DNA of 64,000 nucleotides. Origin: an uncultured Lachnospiraceae bacterium. GTDB lineage: Bacteria > Bacillota > Clostridia > Lachnospirales > Lachnospiraceae. Under the pieces are notes generated by a model. It did not search any database and was not told where the DNA came from. It worked only from the letters and a program-made list of their open reading frames with translations. Each line of letters begins with the position of its first letter. Positions within the stretch are counted from its first letter, which is position 1. The stretch covers positions 1 to 64,000 of the forward strand of contig CAJURU010000002.1 of the NCBI GenBank assembly GCA_910588845.1, read 5' to 3'. Positions 7,183 to 16,194 of this stretch are shown here, one piece after another. A program made the translations under genes and the position numbers.

Positions 7183-8601
7183 ATGAAAAAGAAGTTTATA
7201 TCAATCTTGCTGGCCGCTGCATTGGCAGCGACTCTGGCGGCAGGATGTGGAAATGATAATAACAATGGAAATGGGGCAAATGAAAACGCCGCAGATGAGG
7301 GAAACAATGGGAATGGAAATAATGGGAACCATGATACGGCAGAAAACGACGGCGCTCTGGTGGAAGAAGTCGACGGTTCTGTGTATTATCTGAACTTCAA
7401 GCCGGAACAGGCGGAGCAGTGGAAGGATTTGGCGAAGGAATATAGCAATGAAACCGGCATTCCGGTCACCGTAGAGACGGCGGCGTCCGGAACGTATGAA
7501 TCTACGTTGAAATCGGAGATGGCAAAAAGCGAGGCGCCAACACTGTTTCAGGTAAATGGGCCTGCGGGGCTGGCTTCCTGGAAAGACTACTGTTATGACC
7601 TAAAAGACAGTGCAGTATATAAGAATTTAAAAAGTGATGATTTTGCATTAATTAGCGATGATGGACAAGTCCAGGGCGTGGCCTATGTGATTGAGACGTA
7701 TGGTTTGATTTATAATAAGGATATTATGGAAGATTACTGTGAAATGGATGGGGCAAAGATTAAGGACGCTTCTGAGATTAACAGTTTTGCCAAGTTAAAG
7801 GAAGTAGCGGACGACATGCAGGCAAAGAGGGACGAGCTGGGGATTAAAGGCGCCTTCGCTTCCGCGGGTATGGATTCATCTTCCGATTGGCGCTTTAAGA
7901 CCCATCTGGCGAATATGCCGATTTATTTTGAATACGAGGAAGAAAAGGTTGACACAACCGATGCCATCAAGGGAACTTATCTGGACGCCTATAAGAATAT
8001 CTGGGACTTGTATATCACGGACGCTACGGTGGAGCCGACGATGATTTCCGGCATGACCGGGGAGGATGCAGCGGCAGAGTTTGCGATGGGAGAAGCCGTA
8101 TTCTATCAGAACGGAACATGGGCGTATAAGGACATCACTGGCAATGATGTGGATGACGATGATATGGGAATGCTGCCGATTTATATAGGGGTTGGCGACG
8201 AGGCAAACCAGGGGCTTTGTACAGGTTCCGAGAATTATTGGTGTGTCAACAAAAATGCTTCTGAGGATGATATTGCAGCTACGCTTAATTTCTTAGAATG
8301 GGTAGTTACCAGTGACAGAGGACGCCAAGTATTCCGGGACGAGATGGGATTTGTGACGCCTTTTACCACATTTACGGAGGAATATATGCCGGAAAATCCG
8401 CTGGTGGACGCGGCTAATGAATATATCGACAGCGGCAAAAGATCAGTTCCCTGGGTATTTTCCACGATTCCCTCAGAGGGTTGGAAAAATGGCGTCGGCA
8501 GCGCTTTGCTTGAGTATGCGCAGGGCACGGGCGACTGGGACGCCGTAAAGAAAGCGTTTGTTGAGGGCTGGGCGTCTGAATACAGCGCCGTAAATCAGTA
8601 A
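7183..8601 (+). CDS. Sugar ABC transporter substrate-binding lipoprotein
   Basis: A 472-residue family 1 extracellular solute-binding protein. It has a lipoprotein signal with lipobox LAAGC (Cys22), an Asn/Gly/Glu-rich linker to about residue 60, then a binding domain with FKPEQAEQWKDLAKEY and typical C-terminal motifs (NFLEWVVTSDRGRQVF). It would capture an oligosaccharide outside the membrane for the two permeases downstream. Because malQ is in the same gene string, maltodextrin is likely, but the ligand cannot be read from sequence. ATG 7183 follows GGAGG with 7-bp spacing. No ATPase gene is adjacent; a shared MsmX-type ATPase encoded elsewhere is likely. Confidence 0.9.
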   Translation: MKKKFISILLAAALAATLAAGCGNDNNNGNGANENAADEGNNGNGNNGNHDTAENDGALVEEVDGSVYYLNFKPEQAEQWKDLAKEYSNETGIPVTVETAASGTYESTLKSEMAKSEAPTLFQVNGPAGLASWKDYCYDLKDSAVYKNLKSDDFALISDDGQVQGVAYVIETYGLIYNKDIMEDYCEMDGAKIKDASEINSFAKLKEVADDMQAKRDELGIKGAFASAGMDSSSDWRFKTHLANMPIYFEYEEEKVDTTDAIKGTYLDAYKNIWDLYITDATVEPTMISGMTGEDAAAEFAMGEAVFYQNGTWAYKDITGNDVDDDDMGMLPIYIGVGDEANQGLCTGSENYWCVNKNASEDDIAATLNFLEWVVTSDRGRQVFRDEMGFVTPFTTFTEEYMPENPLVDAANEYIDSGKRSVPWVFSTIPSEGWKNGVGSALLEYAQGTGDWDAVKKAFVEGWASEYSAVNQ

Positions 8602-8610
8602 AAAACTGCC

Positions 8611-8632
8611 GGGGGCGGTTATGCCGTCCCCC
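8611..8632 (+). other. Intercistronic hairpin after the binding-protein gene
   Basis: GGGGGCGG (8611-8618) pairs with CCG-T-CCCCC (8624-8632), one bulged T and a 5-nt loop. No T-run follows. Such hairpins commonly protect the binding-protein message or reduce downstream expression, which fits its position between the binding protein and the permeases. Confidence 0.6.
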
Positions 8633-8649
8633 GTCTTACGGAGGCATTT

Positions 8650-9492
8650 ATGCAGAAATCATTGAAAAGATATTTTCCCATTTTTGCATTTCCAACATTG
8701 GCAGCATTTACAATCGGGTTTTTTATACCCTTTGTGATGGGTATTTATCTGTCGTTTTGTAAGTTTACCACTGTGACGGATGCAAGATTTATCGGCTTTG
8801 GAAATTATCTGAAAATTTTATCCGACAGGACATTTCTCCATTCGCTCTGGTATACGGCGGCGTTTACCGTAGTGTCGATGGCGCTAATCAATGTGCTGGC
8901 GTTTACGGTGGCAATGCTGCTGACAAAGGGAATCCGGGGAACGAATGCGTTCCGTACGGTATTTTTTATGCCCAATTTAATCGGCGGTATTGTGCTCGGC
9001 TATATCTGGCAGCTTTTGCTCAACGGCATCCTGGCAAATTTTCAGAAAACGCTGACTTATAATTCTGCTTACGGATTTTGGGGATTGGTTGTGCTCATGT
9101 GCTGGCAGCAGATTGGCTATATGATGATTATTTATATTTCCGGGATTCAGAATGTTCCGGGGGAATTGATTGAGGCGGCAAAGATTGACGGAGCCAAACC
9201 GGCGCAGATTTTGTTTCATGTGACCATTCCTATGGTAATGCCGTCGATTACCATCTGCACCTTCCTTACTTTGACAAACGGATTTAAGCTGTTTGACCAG
9301 AACCTTGCGTTGACAAACGGCGAGCCCTCAAGTATGTCGGAACTTTTGGCGTTGAATATTTTTAATACGTTCTATGGAAGGACGGGTTATGAGGGCGTTG
9401 GACAGGCGAAGGCGGTCGTTTTCTTTCTTCTGGTGGCGCTGATTGCTATTATTCAGACAAGGCTCACAAGGACCAAGGAGGTACAGCATTAA
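8650..9492 (+). CDS. Sugar ABC transporter permease, MalF/UgpA type
   Basis: A 280-residue inner-membrane permease with about six hydrophobic segments. The cytoplasmic coupling motif EAAKIDGAKPAQILFHVTIPM is the EAA loop that docks an ATPase subunit. It pairs with the next permease to form the channel for the sugar bound by the upstream lipoprotein. ATG 8650 follows CGGAGG, and the stop overlaps the next start by one base (TAATG), indicating translational coupling. Confidence 0.92.
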   Translation: MQKSLKRYFPIFAFPTLAAFTIGFFIPFVMGIYLSFCKFTTVTDARFIGFGNYLKILSDRTFLHSLWYTAAFTVVSMALINVLAFTVAMLLTKGIRGTNAFRTVFFMPNLIGGIVLGYIWQLLLNGILANFQKTLTYNSAYGFWGLVVLMCWQQIGYMMIIYISGIQNVPGELIEAAKIDGAKPAQILFHVTIPMVMPSITICTFLTLTNGFKLFDQNLALTNGEPSSMSELLALNIFNTFYGRTGYEGVGQAKAVVFFLLVALIAIIQTRLTRTKEVQH

Positions 9493-10331
9493 TGAATGTC
9501 AGGAAAGCAAAATATGGATGGGTATGGAGTATTTTTTTCAGTCTTTTGTCGGTGGCATGGGTGTTTCCTATTCTGCTGGTGATTGTCAATTCATTTAAGA
9601 AAAAAGTATATATCAGCCGCAAACCGTTTGAGCTTCCTACTGGGAAGACGTTTGTGGAATTGGAAAATTATCTGAGGGGGATTGAGAAAATTCAGTTTTT
9701 TGACGCCCTTAAAAATTCTTTGTTTATCACCGTATGTTCGGTGGCGGTGATTATCTTGTGCACGTCCATGTGCGCCTGGTATATTTCCCGTGTGAAGTCG
9801 GCATTTTCCACAGGAATGTACTATTTGTGCCTTTTTTCGATGATTGTGCCGTTTCAGATGGTAATGTTTACGCTGTCAAAATTGGCAAATATGTTGCATT
9901 TATACAACCCAATTGGTATTATATTAGTGTATCTGGGATTTGGCGCCGGACTGTCTGTATTTATGTTCTGCGGATTTGTGCGGGGGATTCCTCTGGAGAT
10001 TGAGGAAGCAGCCATGATTGACGGATGCACGCCAATTCAAACGTTTTTCCGTGTGGTATTTCCAATCTTAAAACCTACCTGCATCACTGTGGCGATTTTG
10101 CAGGCGATGTGGATTTGGAATGATTATCTTCTGCCATATCTGGTGTTGGATATCAAGCGTTATAAAACGATTCCTATTGCTATCCAATATTTGCGAGGCG
10201 GTTATGGCTCTGTAGATATGGGGGCGATGATGGCAATGCTTGTTTTGGCGATTATTCCGATCGTTATATTTTATATTTTCTGCCAGAAATACATCATTGA
10301 GGGCGTAGTGGCAGGCGCGGTAAAGGGTTAG
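9492..10331 (+). CDS. Sugar ABC transporter permease, MalG/UgpE type
   Basis: A 279-residue partner permease, also with six predicted membrane segments and an EAA loop (EEAAMIDGCTPIQTFFRVVFP). The N-terminus has the family opening with a short cytoplasmic tail and a first helix at about 11-30. It overlaps the upstream permease by one base and precedes malQ by 50 bp, so importer and glucan-processing enzyme are probably cotranscribed. Confidence 0.92.
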   Translation: MNVRKAKYGWVWSIFFSLLSVAWVFPILLVIVNSFKKKVYISRKPFELPTGKTFVELENYLRGIEKIQFFDALKNSLFITVCSVAVIILCTSMCAWYISRVKSAFSTGMYYLCLFSMIVPFQMVMFTLSKLANMLHLYNPIGIILVYLGFGAGLSVFMFCGFVRGIPLEIEEAAMIDGCTPIQTFFRVVFPILKPTCITVAILQAMWIWNDYLLPYLVLDIKRYKTIPIAIQYLRGGYGSVDMGAMMAMLVLAIIPIVIFYIFCQKYIIEGVVAGAVKG

Positions 10332-10381
10332 ATAATACAAATAATTGATAATTAGAAATAGCAACAGGAGGTACGCGCATT

Positions 10382-11884
10382 ATGCGGAGCAGTGGAGTTT
10401 TGATGCACATTTCCTCTCTGCCTTCCCCCTATGGGATTGGAACCATGGGGGCGCAGGCCAGGGAGTTTGTAGATTTTCTTGTAAAGGCTGGGCAGCAGTA
10501 CTGGCAGGTTCTGCCGATTTGTCCGACAAGTTATGGGGATTCCCCCTACCAGTCGTTTTCCAGTTTTGCCGGAAATCCCTATTTTATTGATTTGGAAATT
10601 CTTTGTGAGCAGGGTCTTTTGAATGTCAAGGAATGTAAATCCTATAAATGGGGCAAGCGCGTGACGCGGGTAGATTATGAGATGCTTCATAAGAGCCGCT
10701 ATCCGCTGTTACATAAAGCATTCGCACGGTTTCAGAAGAAAATTCCTGGAGATTATGCGCAGTTCTGTAAGGAAGAGGAGGACTGGCTGGACGATTATGC
10801 GTTGTTTATGGCTTTGAAGGATTCACACGACGGGGAATCATGGAGCAAGTGGGATGTGGGACTTAAACGGCGCGAGAAGGATGCTCTGGCATCGGCAAAG
10901 AACAAACTGGCGGAGGAAATTGAGTTCTGGAAAATGGTCCAATATTTGTTTTATAGCCAGTGGAAATCATTGAAATCGTATGCCAATGAAATGGGAATCC
11001 GCATGATTGGCGACGTGCCAATTTATGTTGCGCTGGACAGCGCCGACGTGTGGGCGGAGCCCGGGCAGTTTTATCTTGGCAAGAATCTACAGCCTATCGA
11101 CGTGGCAGGGTGCCCGCCGGACGCATTTTCGGAGGATGGCCAGCTCTGGGGCAACCCGCTGTTTCGCTGGGATGTGATGAAAAAAGACGGCTATCGCTGG
11201 TGGATTCGCCGCATGGAGAAGACGTCTAAGTTGTTTGACGTTATCCGTATCGACCATTTCCGCGGCTTTGATTCCTACTATGCGATTCCTTTTGGGGAGA
11301 AGACGGCCAGAAAAGGCGAGTGGCGCAAAGGGCCGGGGCTTGATCTGTTTCATGCGATCGAGAAAAAGCTTGGAAATCTTGCAATCATTGCAGAGGATTT
11401 GGGCTTTCTCACGAAGTCTGTGCGTAAGATGCTGGCAGATTCCGGTTATCCCGGCATGAAACTTTTACAGTTTGCCTTTGACGTCAGGGAGGACGGAGAT
11501 TACCTTCCCCATAATTTCACTAAGAATTCCGTTGCCTATGCGGGAACCCATGACAATGACACCATCCTGGGCTGGTTGCAGGAGGCGTCCACAGATTGCG
11601 TTGCTTTTGCCAAAGAGTATTTGAAGCTCGACCAGGCGGAAGGGTATCATTGGGGCATTATGCGCGGCGTTTGGTCCTCGGTCAGCGATACGGCTATCGT
11701 CACCATGCAGGATCTTCTGGGAATTGGCAGCGAAGGCAGGATGAATACGCCGTCTACCTTGGGCGGCAATTGGATGTGGCGGATGCGCCCGGACGCCCTT
11801 GACGATACTTTAGCGGAGAAAATCCGCGGTCAGGTGGAGCTGTATGGCAGACTGCCTAAAGAGCCGGACGACGAAGCGCTTTGA
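10382..11884 (+). CDS. malQ: 4-alpha-glucanotransferase (amylomaltase)
   Basis: Cytoplasmic GH77 enzyme that disproportionates maltodextrins, releasing glucose and longer chains. The 500-residue length is standard. Family motifs include SSLPSPYGIGTMG, PICPTSYGDSPYQSFS, the nucleophile region VIRIDHFRGF, the acid/base IIAEDLG and the third acid GTHDNDT. ATG 10382 follows AGGAGG. It closes the importer operon and supports an alpha-glucan substrate. No glucan phosphorylase or alpha-glucosidase gene is nearby. A terminator follows. Confidence 0.96.
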   Translation: MRSSGVLMHISSLPSPYGIGTMGAQAREFVDFLVKAGQQYWQVLPICPTSYGDSPYQSFSSFAGNPYFIDLEILCEQGLLNVKECKSYKWGKRVTRVDYEMLHKSRYPLLHKAFARFQKKIPGDYAQFCKEEEDWLDDYALFMALKDSHDGESWSKWDVGLKRREKDALASAKNKLAEEIEFWKMVQYLFYSQWKSLKSYANEMGIRMIGDVPIYVALDSADVWAEPGQFYLGKNLQPIDVAGCPPDAFSEDGQLWGNPLFRWDVMKKDGYRWWIRRMEKTSKLFDVIRIDHFRGFDSYYAIPFGEKTARKGEWRKGPGLDLFHAIEKKLGNLAIIAEDLGFLTKSVRKMLADSGYPGMKLLQFAFDVREDGDYLPHNFTKNSVAYAGTHDNDTILGWLQEASTDCVAFAKEYLKLDQAEGYHWGIMRGVWSSVSDTAIVTMQDLLGIGSEGRMNTPSTLGGNWMWRMRPDALDDTLAEKIRGQVELYGRLPKEPDDEAL

Positions 11885-11904
11885 GAATATAGAAGAAAAT
11901 ATTT

Positions 11905-11939
11905 GCCGCAAGGTTCAAAATAGGGAACCTTGCGGCTTT
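11905..11939 (+). terminator. Terminator after malQ
   Basis: GCCGCAAGGTTC (11905-11916) pairs perfectly with GAACCTTGCGGC (11925-11936) across an 8-nt loop. The T-tract is short (TTTCT), so termination may be incomplete. Between here and the repeat at 12017 I see no gene. Confidence 0.75.
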
Positions 11940-12016
11940 CTGCTGCATCTGATATTATTTTTAAATTTTGCCCCAATTTACTGTAACCTTCCGCAATGTG
12001 ATACGGCTTATAAGAT

Positions 12017-12120
12017 GAACAGCCAAAGAGTTAAATTGACCTAAGGAGGGACCCAGCGAAGCTGGGAGGATGCCTTAGGCCTCGTTGAACAGCCAAAGAG
12101 TTAAACTGACCTAAGGAGGG
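12017..12120 (+). repeat. CCTAAGG structured repeat, locus B
   Basis: One full unit and the first part of a second, in tandem with a 70-bp period: linkers GAACAGCCAAAGAGTT begin at 12017 and 12087. The full unit has arms GACCTAAGG (12038-12046) and CCTTAGGCC (12073-12081) and inner stem CCCAGC-GAA-GCTGGG (12052-12066). The second unit stops after CTAAGGAGGG. That half-unit places AAGGAGGG just before the GTG start of the sigma-factor gene and serves as its ribosome-binding site. Confidence 0.85.
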
Positions 12121-12125
12121 ATAGC

Positions 12126-12680
12126 GTGGAAGATACGGAAATTATTGATTTATTTTGGAAGCGGGATGAAACCGCAATACAGGAACTGAGCAGTAAATAT
12201 TCCGGTTACTGTTATAAAATTGCCTGGAATCTGTTGGAGAACCACGAAGATACACAAGAATGCCTGAACGATACATGGTTTGCCGCCTGGAAGCGTATGC
12301 CGCCCCACAGGCCCCTGGTGTTGTCGGCGTTTGTGGGAAGAATTGCGAGAGGATTTGCGATAGATTTTTTCCGGAAAAAACATGCAAATAAGCGGGTTGA
12401 GCGCAGAAGAAAAGACGTCTTAGGCGAGATGGACGAGCTGAGTTTTTCTTATACCGTGGAGGAACAGATGGCGGAGAAGGAGTTACTAGAGGCAATTGAG
12501 AAATTTTTGTGGAAACTGAAAGAGACGGATCGCGATATTTTTATCCGACGCTATTGGTATCTGGATTCCATAAAAGAAATTGCCAAAAGGCACGGCGTAA
12601 CGGAGGGCTGCATTAAAACCAATCTGTGCAGAAACCGCAAAAAGCTATATCGTATATTGAAACAGGAGGTGTTGACGTGA
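12126..12680 (+). CDS. ECF-type RNA polymerase sigma factor
   Basis: A 184-residue sigma-70 family protein. Region 2 (about 10-95) includes AWNLLENHEDTQECLNDTW and GRIARGFAIDFFRK; region 4 (about 125-180) has the helix-turn-helix IKEIAKRHGVTEGCIKTNLCRNRKKL. GTG 12126 is the start, with AAGGAGGG supplied by the half-repeat at 12106-12120. Its stop overlaps the next gene by 4 bp, a DUF4179 membrane protein that is the likely cognate regulator. The pair probably forms a sigma/anti-sigma switch for extracellular signals; targets are unknown. Confidence 0.9.
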   Translation: MEDTEIIDLFWKRDETAIQELSSKYSGYCYKIAWNLLENHEDTQECLNDTWFAAWKRMPPHRPLVLSAFVGRIARGFAIDFFRKKHANKRVERRRKDVLGEMDELSFSYTVEEQMAEKELLEAIEKFLWKLKETDRDIFIRRYWYLDSIKEIAKRHGVTEGCIKTNLCRNRKKLYRILKQEVLT

Positions 12681-14614
12681 AGAAAGAATTTGATTTTGCA
12701 AAAGAATTTGCGGAAATTGATGAAAAACTTGTGGAAGAGGCAGGTAAGGAGTGGAAGAGGCCAAAGTATTACATTTTTCAGTTCTATAGCCGGAAAATTG
12801 CCAGTGTAGCAATCATTGTCATTCTTTGCCTTGTGGCATTGAGCAATTCCAGCGTGCAGGCTTCCGTGAGGGAATTTACGACCAAAATAGGCGAGACGTT
12901 TGGATTTACGAAGGATTTGTCTTCCTATGCGGAGATAGTGAATCAGACGCAGACAGTAAATGGGATTTCTCTGACCTTGAAAGAAGTCATTATGGATGAC
13001 CGGGTCTTAATGGTATCGTTACATACGCAGGCGGAGCAAGAACAGTTGGCTTTATGGATTAATGAGGAAAAAACGTGGATTAATGGGCAGAAACATATGA
13101 CATATGAGAGCGTGGAGACAGCGGGAAATGATGTCGGCATCTTTGAGCCAAGTCGGGATACGGTCTTGGTACAGATTTATGAAGACCAGATTCTGCCGGA
13201 AGGCGAAGTCAGGGTTCACCTTGTCTTGGAGGCGGGAGAGATAAACATGGGACTAGAAGAAGGACTGGCAGAGTTTGTTTATGATTTTGTCATTTCAGCG
13301 GAGGAATTGAAGGAAAAAACAGTCAGGCAGGATTTGCATGTGACGATTGGCGAACCAGGCGTGAACAAACGGAATCTGACGATAAAGGAACTGAGGATGA
13401 ATGATCTGTATTGCAGAATGACTGTGACAGGCATTACCAGGGATGATGATTGGGCGAATGAGTATGACTTGAAGTTACAGGGAAAAGACAGCCTGGGGAA
13501 TCCGGTTACGCTGACCGGAGGAAGGTTTATTTCCGATAATGAAATGCTTTTTGTAACGGATTTCTTTGGCGATTATGAAAGTGGTGGAGATAACGGCGAA
13601 GATACGCTTCAGATGTCTGTCCCGGATAAAGAGTGTGATTATCTGGATTTACAGCTTTATGAGCGCAAGATGATCCTGGATGGCGGGGCGGAAATTGTGG
13701 ACGAAGAGGGAGTATGCGAGGTGCAGGAATCGGGAGAGGTACAAGAAGTTTATGCGCAAAAAGACAACTATGGCTGGGAACCGGTGGGAGAACCGTTCCG
13801 TATCTCTGTAACGCAAAAGCCCCTTGCGCAGAATAAAGAGGAGATTAACTTAGAAGAAACAGAGGCGGCGAAGGTTCCAGTTTCCACAGAATATATGGTT
13901 TATGAAGATGAGATTTTATACCGTGATTTACAACCGGATCAGGTGTGTATAAGGGTGGAGCCTTCCGGGATCAGGGAAAATTTATATTATTATTACATTC
14001 CCACAGGCGAAGCGCAGAAGAAATTGAAATCATTCATGGATGGTTTGGCAGACGACTGGCAGAAACATGAAATGCGTTGGCAAGGCATGAAAGAAGCGGG
14101 ATATGCGATATGCTATCAGGGCAGGGAATATACGGTTTTTGAGGGCGGCTATCTCTATGCGACGGAAATTGATGATGAACGCGGTTCGCTGGAATTGTTG
14201 ATGCAAGAGAAAGAAATCTGTGATTTTACGCAACAGCTTTTATCGGAACATCTTGCCTATGAGCCAGTGGATATCACACAGATAAAAGACATTGTATCGG
14301 CAAAGTTAAGCGTTTGCAATATTGCTACAAATGGGAAATTTTATAGTCAGACAATAACGGATCAGGCGACCTTGGCGCTATTTGAAGGCTGGTTTCAAAA
14401 TGCAACGTATAGTTACGGCGGGGCTGATTGCGGCAATAATCTTTCCTGCCTGGAATTTACGCTTGCCAATGGAGAAATTGTAAAATTATCAGTTGCAACA
14501 GACAGCTGTCCCATTTTTGGTATCAATGGTGTTTACTATGATTACAGGCCCGAGCCGGATGCGGATAATTCTAAGTTCTGGGAGTGTTTTGATGAAATAC
14601 TCTGGGATTTGTAA
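12677..14614 (+). CDS. DUF4179 domain membrane protein, probable anti-sigma partner
   Basis: A 645-residue protein with a charged cytoplasmic N-terminus (1-40), one membrane helix (about 41-56, VAIIVILCLVAL) and a large extracellular part. The segment after the helix (TTKIGETFGFTKDLSSYAEI) is the DUF4179 signature. GTG 12677 is chosen over an upstream ATG because AGGAGGT lies 6 bp before it and the GTGA overlap with the sigma gene indicates coupling. DUF4179 proteins usually follow ECF sigma genes in Clostridia. Anti-sigma activity is inferred from context. The C-terminal 300 residues match nothing I recognise. Confidence 0.8.
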   Translation: MKKEFDFAKEFAEIDEKLVEEAGKEWKRPKYYIFQFYSRKIASVAIIVILCLVALSNSSVQASVREFTTKIGETFGFTKDLSSYAEIVNQTQTVNGISLTLKEVIMDDRVLMVSLHTQAEQEQLALWINEEKTWINGQKHMTYESVETAGNDVGIFEPSRDTVLVQIYEDQILPEGEVRVHLVLEAGEINMGLEEGLAEFVYDFVISAEELKEKTVRQDLHVTIGEPGVNKRNLTIKELRMNDLYCRMTVTGITRDDDWANEYDLKLQGKDSLGNPVTLTGGRFISDNEMLFVTDFFGDYESGGDNGEDTLQMSVPDKECDYLDLQLYERKMILDGGAEIVDEEGVCEVQESGEVQEVYAQKDNYGWEPVGEPFRISVTQKPLAQNKEEINLEETEAAKVPVSTEYMVYEDEILYRDLQPDQVCIRVEPSGIRENLYYYYIPTGEAQKKLKSFMDGLADDWQKHEMRWQGMKEAGYAICYQGREYTVFEGGYLYATEIDDERGSLELLMQEKEICDFTQQLLSEHLAYEPVDITQIKDIVSAKLSVCNIATNGKFYSQTITDQATLALFEGWFQNATYSYGGADCGNNLSCLEFTLANGEIVKLSVATDSCPIFGINGVYYDYRPEPDADNSKFWECFDEILWDL

Positions 14615-14813
14615 TGAATATTTTATTGATGCATCCCATTATATATCTTATGTGTGGTCTTTTTTGGTATGTTCCATTGCTGACAGACTTCAATTTGCAG
14701 TTGTCATTAGAAGCCGCTCATTATGGATTTATTTATCGTTGTTATGCAGCGGCTTGATGTATTTATTTAATCTAAAGATGGAATAAATAGAATTATTTTA
14801 TAAGAATGTCAAA

Positions 14814-14849
14814 ACGCCAGATGGTTTCCAAATACCGTCTGGTGTTTTT
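14814..14849 (+). terminator. Terminator after the sigma/DUF4179 operon
   Basis: ACGCCAGATGGT (14814-14825) pairs with ACCGTCTGGTGT (14834-14845), G-U pairs included, followed by TTTTT. The rest of the 14615-14987 gap shows AT-rich sequence and no convincing gene. Confidence 0.85.
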
Positions 14850-14949
14850 ATAAAGAAATTTAAGAAGATTTATAATATAACACTACATTACAAGTTTTAA
14901 CTATAAATAATATGGTAAAATGAGATAATTCGGCATGTCAGATTGTTTT

Positions 14950-14961
14950 CCCTATATAGGG
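14950..14961. promoter_or_regulatory. 12-bp palindrome before the lipoprotein gene
   Basis: CCCTATATAGGG is a perfect palindrome 26 bp before the lipoprotein start. It could be an operator or a small mRNA hairpin next to the ribosome-binding site. No clear -35/-10 pair was found around it. Confidence 0.3.
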
Positions 14962-14987
14962 GAGGAGAGTGTGAAAGGAGAGAGCCA

Positions 14988-15503
14988 ATGAAAAAACATT
15001 ATAAGTTAATTGCAGCGCTTTTGCTGTCAGCCTTTTTTGCTGCCGGCTGCAACATGGGAAAGCAGAATTCGGCTCAGGATTTCGATGAAAAGCAGCAAAA
15101 CCATGCGGCGGTAAAGACGTACAGGGATGGCTGCTGGAACGTACGCTGCCACAGTTTAGTAGATTGGTATACAGACAGAATCATAAGGATCACATTCTAT
15201 GTGTCCTTTAATGTAGACAAGGACCTGACAGAGCAGGATATGCTGGATATCATGGATTATTACGAGTTTACAAACAATGCCCAGTGGGATGCGAACAACA
15301 ATTATATTGGGGAACGGAAGACGGATTACGACTGCTATGCGGTTTTTTACCGTGGGGAGACAGATGAGGAGTTACGCAGGATAAAGTATCTCAATGGGGA
15401 GGAGGCAGAGATATCAAAGGAAGAGCAGAGTTATTTTCCAAAACCTAATATGTATGACAGTGAAGATGAAATTGGCGGTGATGATATAGAGCGCCTGCCC
15501 TGA
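14988..15503 (+). CDS. Putative lipoprotein of unknown function
   Basis: A 171-residue predicted lipoprotein with signal sequence and lipobox FAAGC (Cys21), so it should be anchored outside the membrane. The mature part is hydrophilic and rich in Asp, Glu and Tyr, with paired tyrosines and no recognisable domain; the tail is very acidic. ATG 14988 follows AAGGAG at 7 bp; upstream in-frame codons lack a site. It lies just before the duplicated ATPase fragment and the secreted-protein/ABC cassette, and may be part of the same accessory region. Confidence 0.6.
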   Translation: MKKHYKLIAALLLSAFFAAGCNMGKQNSAQDFDEKQQNHAAVKTYRDGCWNVRCHSLVDWYTDRIIRITFYVSFNVDKDLTEQDMLDIMDYYEFTNNAQWDANNNYIGERKTDYDCYAVFYRGETDEELRRIKYLNGEEAEISKEEQSYFPKPNMYDSEDEIGGDDIERLP

Positions 15504-15534
15504 AATGTTTAAAGAATGTGTCTGTTTCATTCAT

Positions 15535-15609
15535 ATAATGAGAAAGATATCCAATATATCTGCGACCGCACATATGAGATAGATAATGGGAGGATAGTGC
15601 AGTGAGCAC
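15535..15609 (+). pseudogene. 75-bp duplicate of the 3' end of the downstream ABC ATPase gene
   Basis: These 75 bases are identical to 19434-19508, which encode the last 23 codons of the cassette ATPase plus four bases beyond its stop. Here there is no upstream coding sequence, so this is a gene remnant. The two copies are direct repeats 3.9 kb apart and bracket the cassette. The identity ends at GTGAGCAC on both sides. Confidence 0.9.
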
Positions 15610-15637
15610 GGTAAGTGTAAGATGAGGTGTTTTTTAA

Positions 15638-15666
15638 TTGACATTGTAAAAAAATACGGTTACAAT
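15638..15666 (+). promoter_or_regulatory. Strong sigma-A promoter for the secreted-protein/ABC cassette
   Basis: TTGACA (15638-15643), a 17-bp spacer and TACAAT (15661-15666) almost match the consensus. The start site would be near 15673, about 28 bp before the first gene. The promoter begins 28 bp after the duplicated fragment. Confidence 0.8.
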
Positions 15667-15700
15667 ATTTTTATAACATATAAAAGATGAGGTATAGCTT

Positions 15701-16093
15701 ATGAATAAGAAAAAATGGGGGCTATTTAAGAAACTGACATGCTTGGCATTGACATGCGTAATATGTTCACAGTTTTGCGGTGTTACGGCATTTGCAGCAG
15801 GGCAAATCGCAAAATTTAGTTTGTATCATACGCCGAATGGGTCGCCAGGGGAAAATGTAACGAATTGGAGCAAATCTGTTGTGACTACGAAATCTCCCAC
15901 CACTGTTTGGGTTGAGCGTGTTGGAGGAGGCGCTGTTATTAATGCAAAAACTACAAATGGGATTGATTCTAATTTTGGAGGACAAGGAAGCGCTTCTGCT
16001 TCAACTGCGGTAGGAAAAAGTGTGACTCTTTATGTGAGATATAGTAAAGGTGGGACGTCGGTGAGCAACCCCAGGGGGAATTATTCTTATTAA
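15701..16093 (+). CDS. Small secreted protein of an ABC cassette, unknown family
   Basis: A 130-residue protein with a Sec signal peptide (positive start, hydrophobic stretch to about residue 30, cleavage likely after AFA in VTAFAAG). The mature part of about 98 residues has no cysteine, is rich in Gly, Ser, Thr and Val, and looks like a small beta-sandwich. It starts behind a near-consensus promoter and GAGGT and heads a string with a lipoprotein, two permeases and an ATPase. The arrangement recalls secreted bacteriocin-like proteins and DUF2712-type proteins encoded beside ABC exporters, but I cannot assign it to a family. Confidence 0.65.
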   Translation: MNKKKWGLFKKLTCLALTCVICSQFCGVTAFAAGQIAKFSLYHTPNGSPGENVTNWSKSVVTTKSPTTVWVERVGGGAVINAKTTNGIDSNFGGQGSASASTAVGKSVTLYVRYSKGGTSVSNPRGNYSY

Positions 16094-16194
16094 CGCTCTT
16101 TGCGGAGGTGGCTTTATGGAATCGTCTATTTAGCTTTTGGACTAAAAATTAAAGTCGTATGTTTTCAGTAGAGACTTTGAATTGGAGAAACGAA

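Noticed and set aside
14493..14786. 97-codon plus-strand frame after the DUF4179 gene
   Set aside because: Starts inside the DUF4179 gene in another frame, no ribosome-binding site, and ends just before a terminator.
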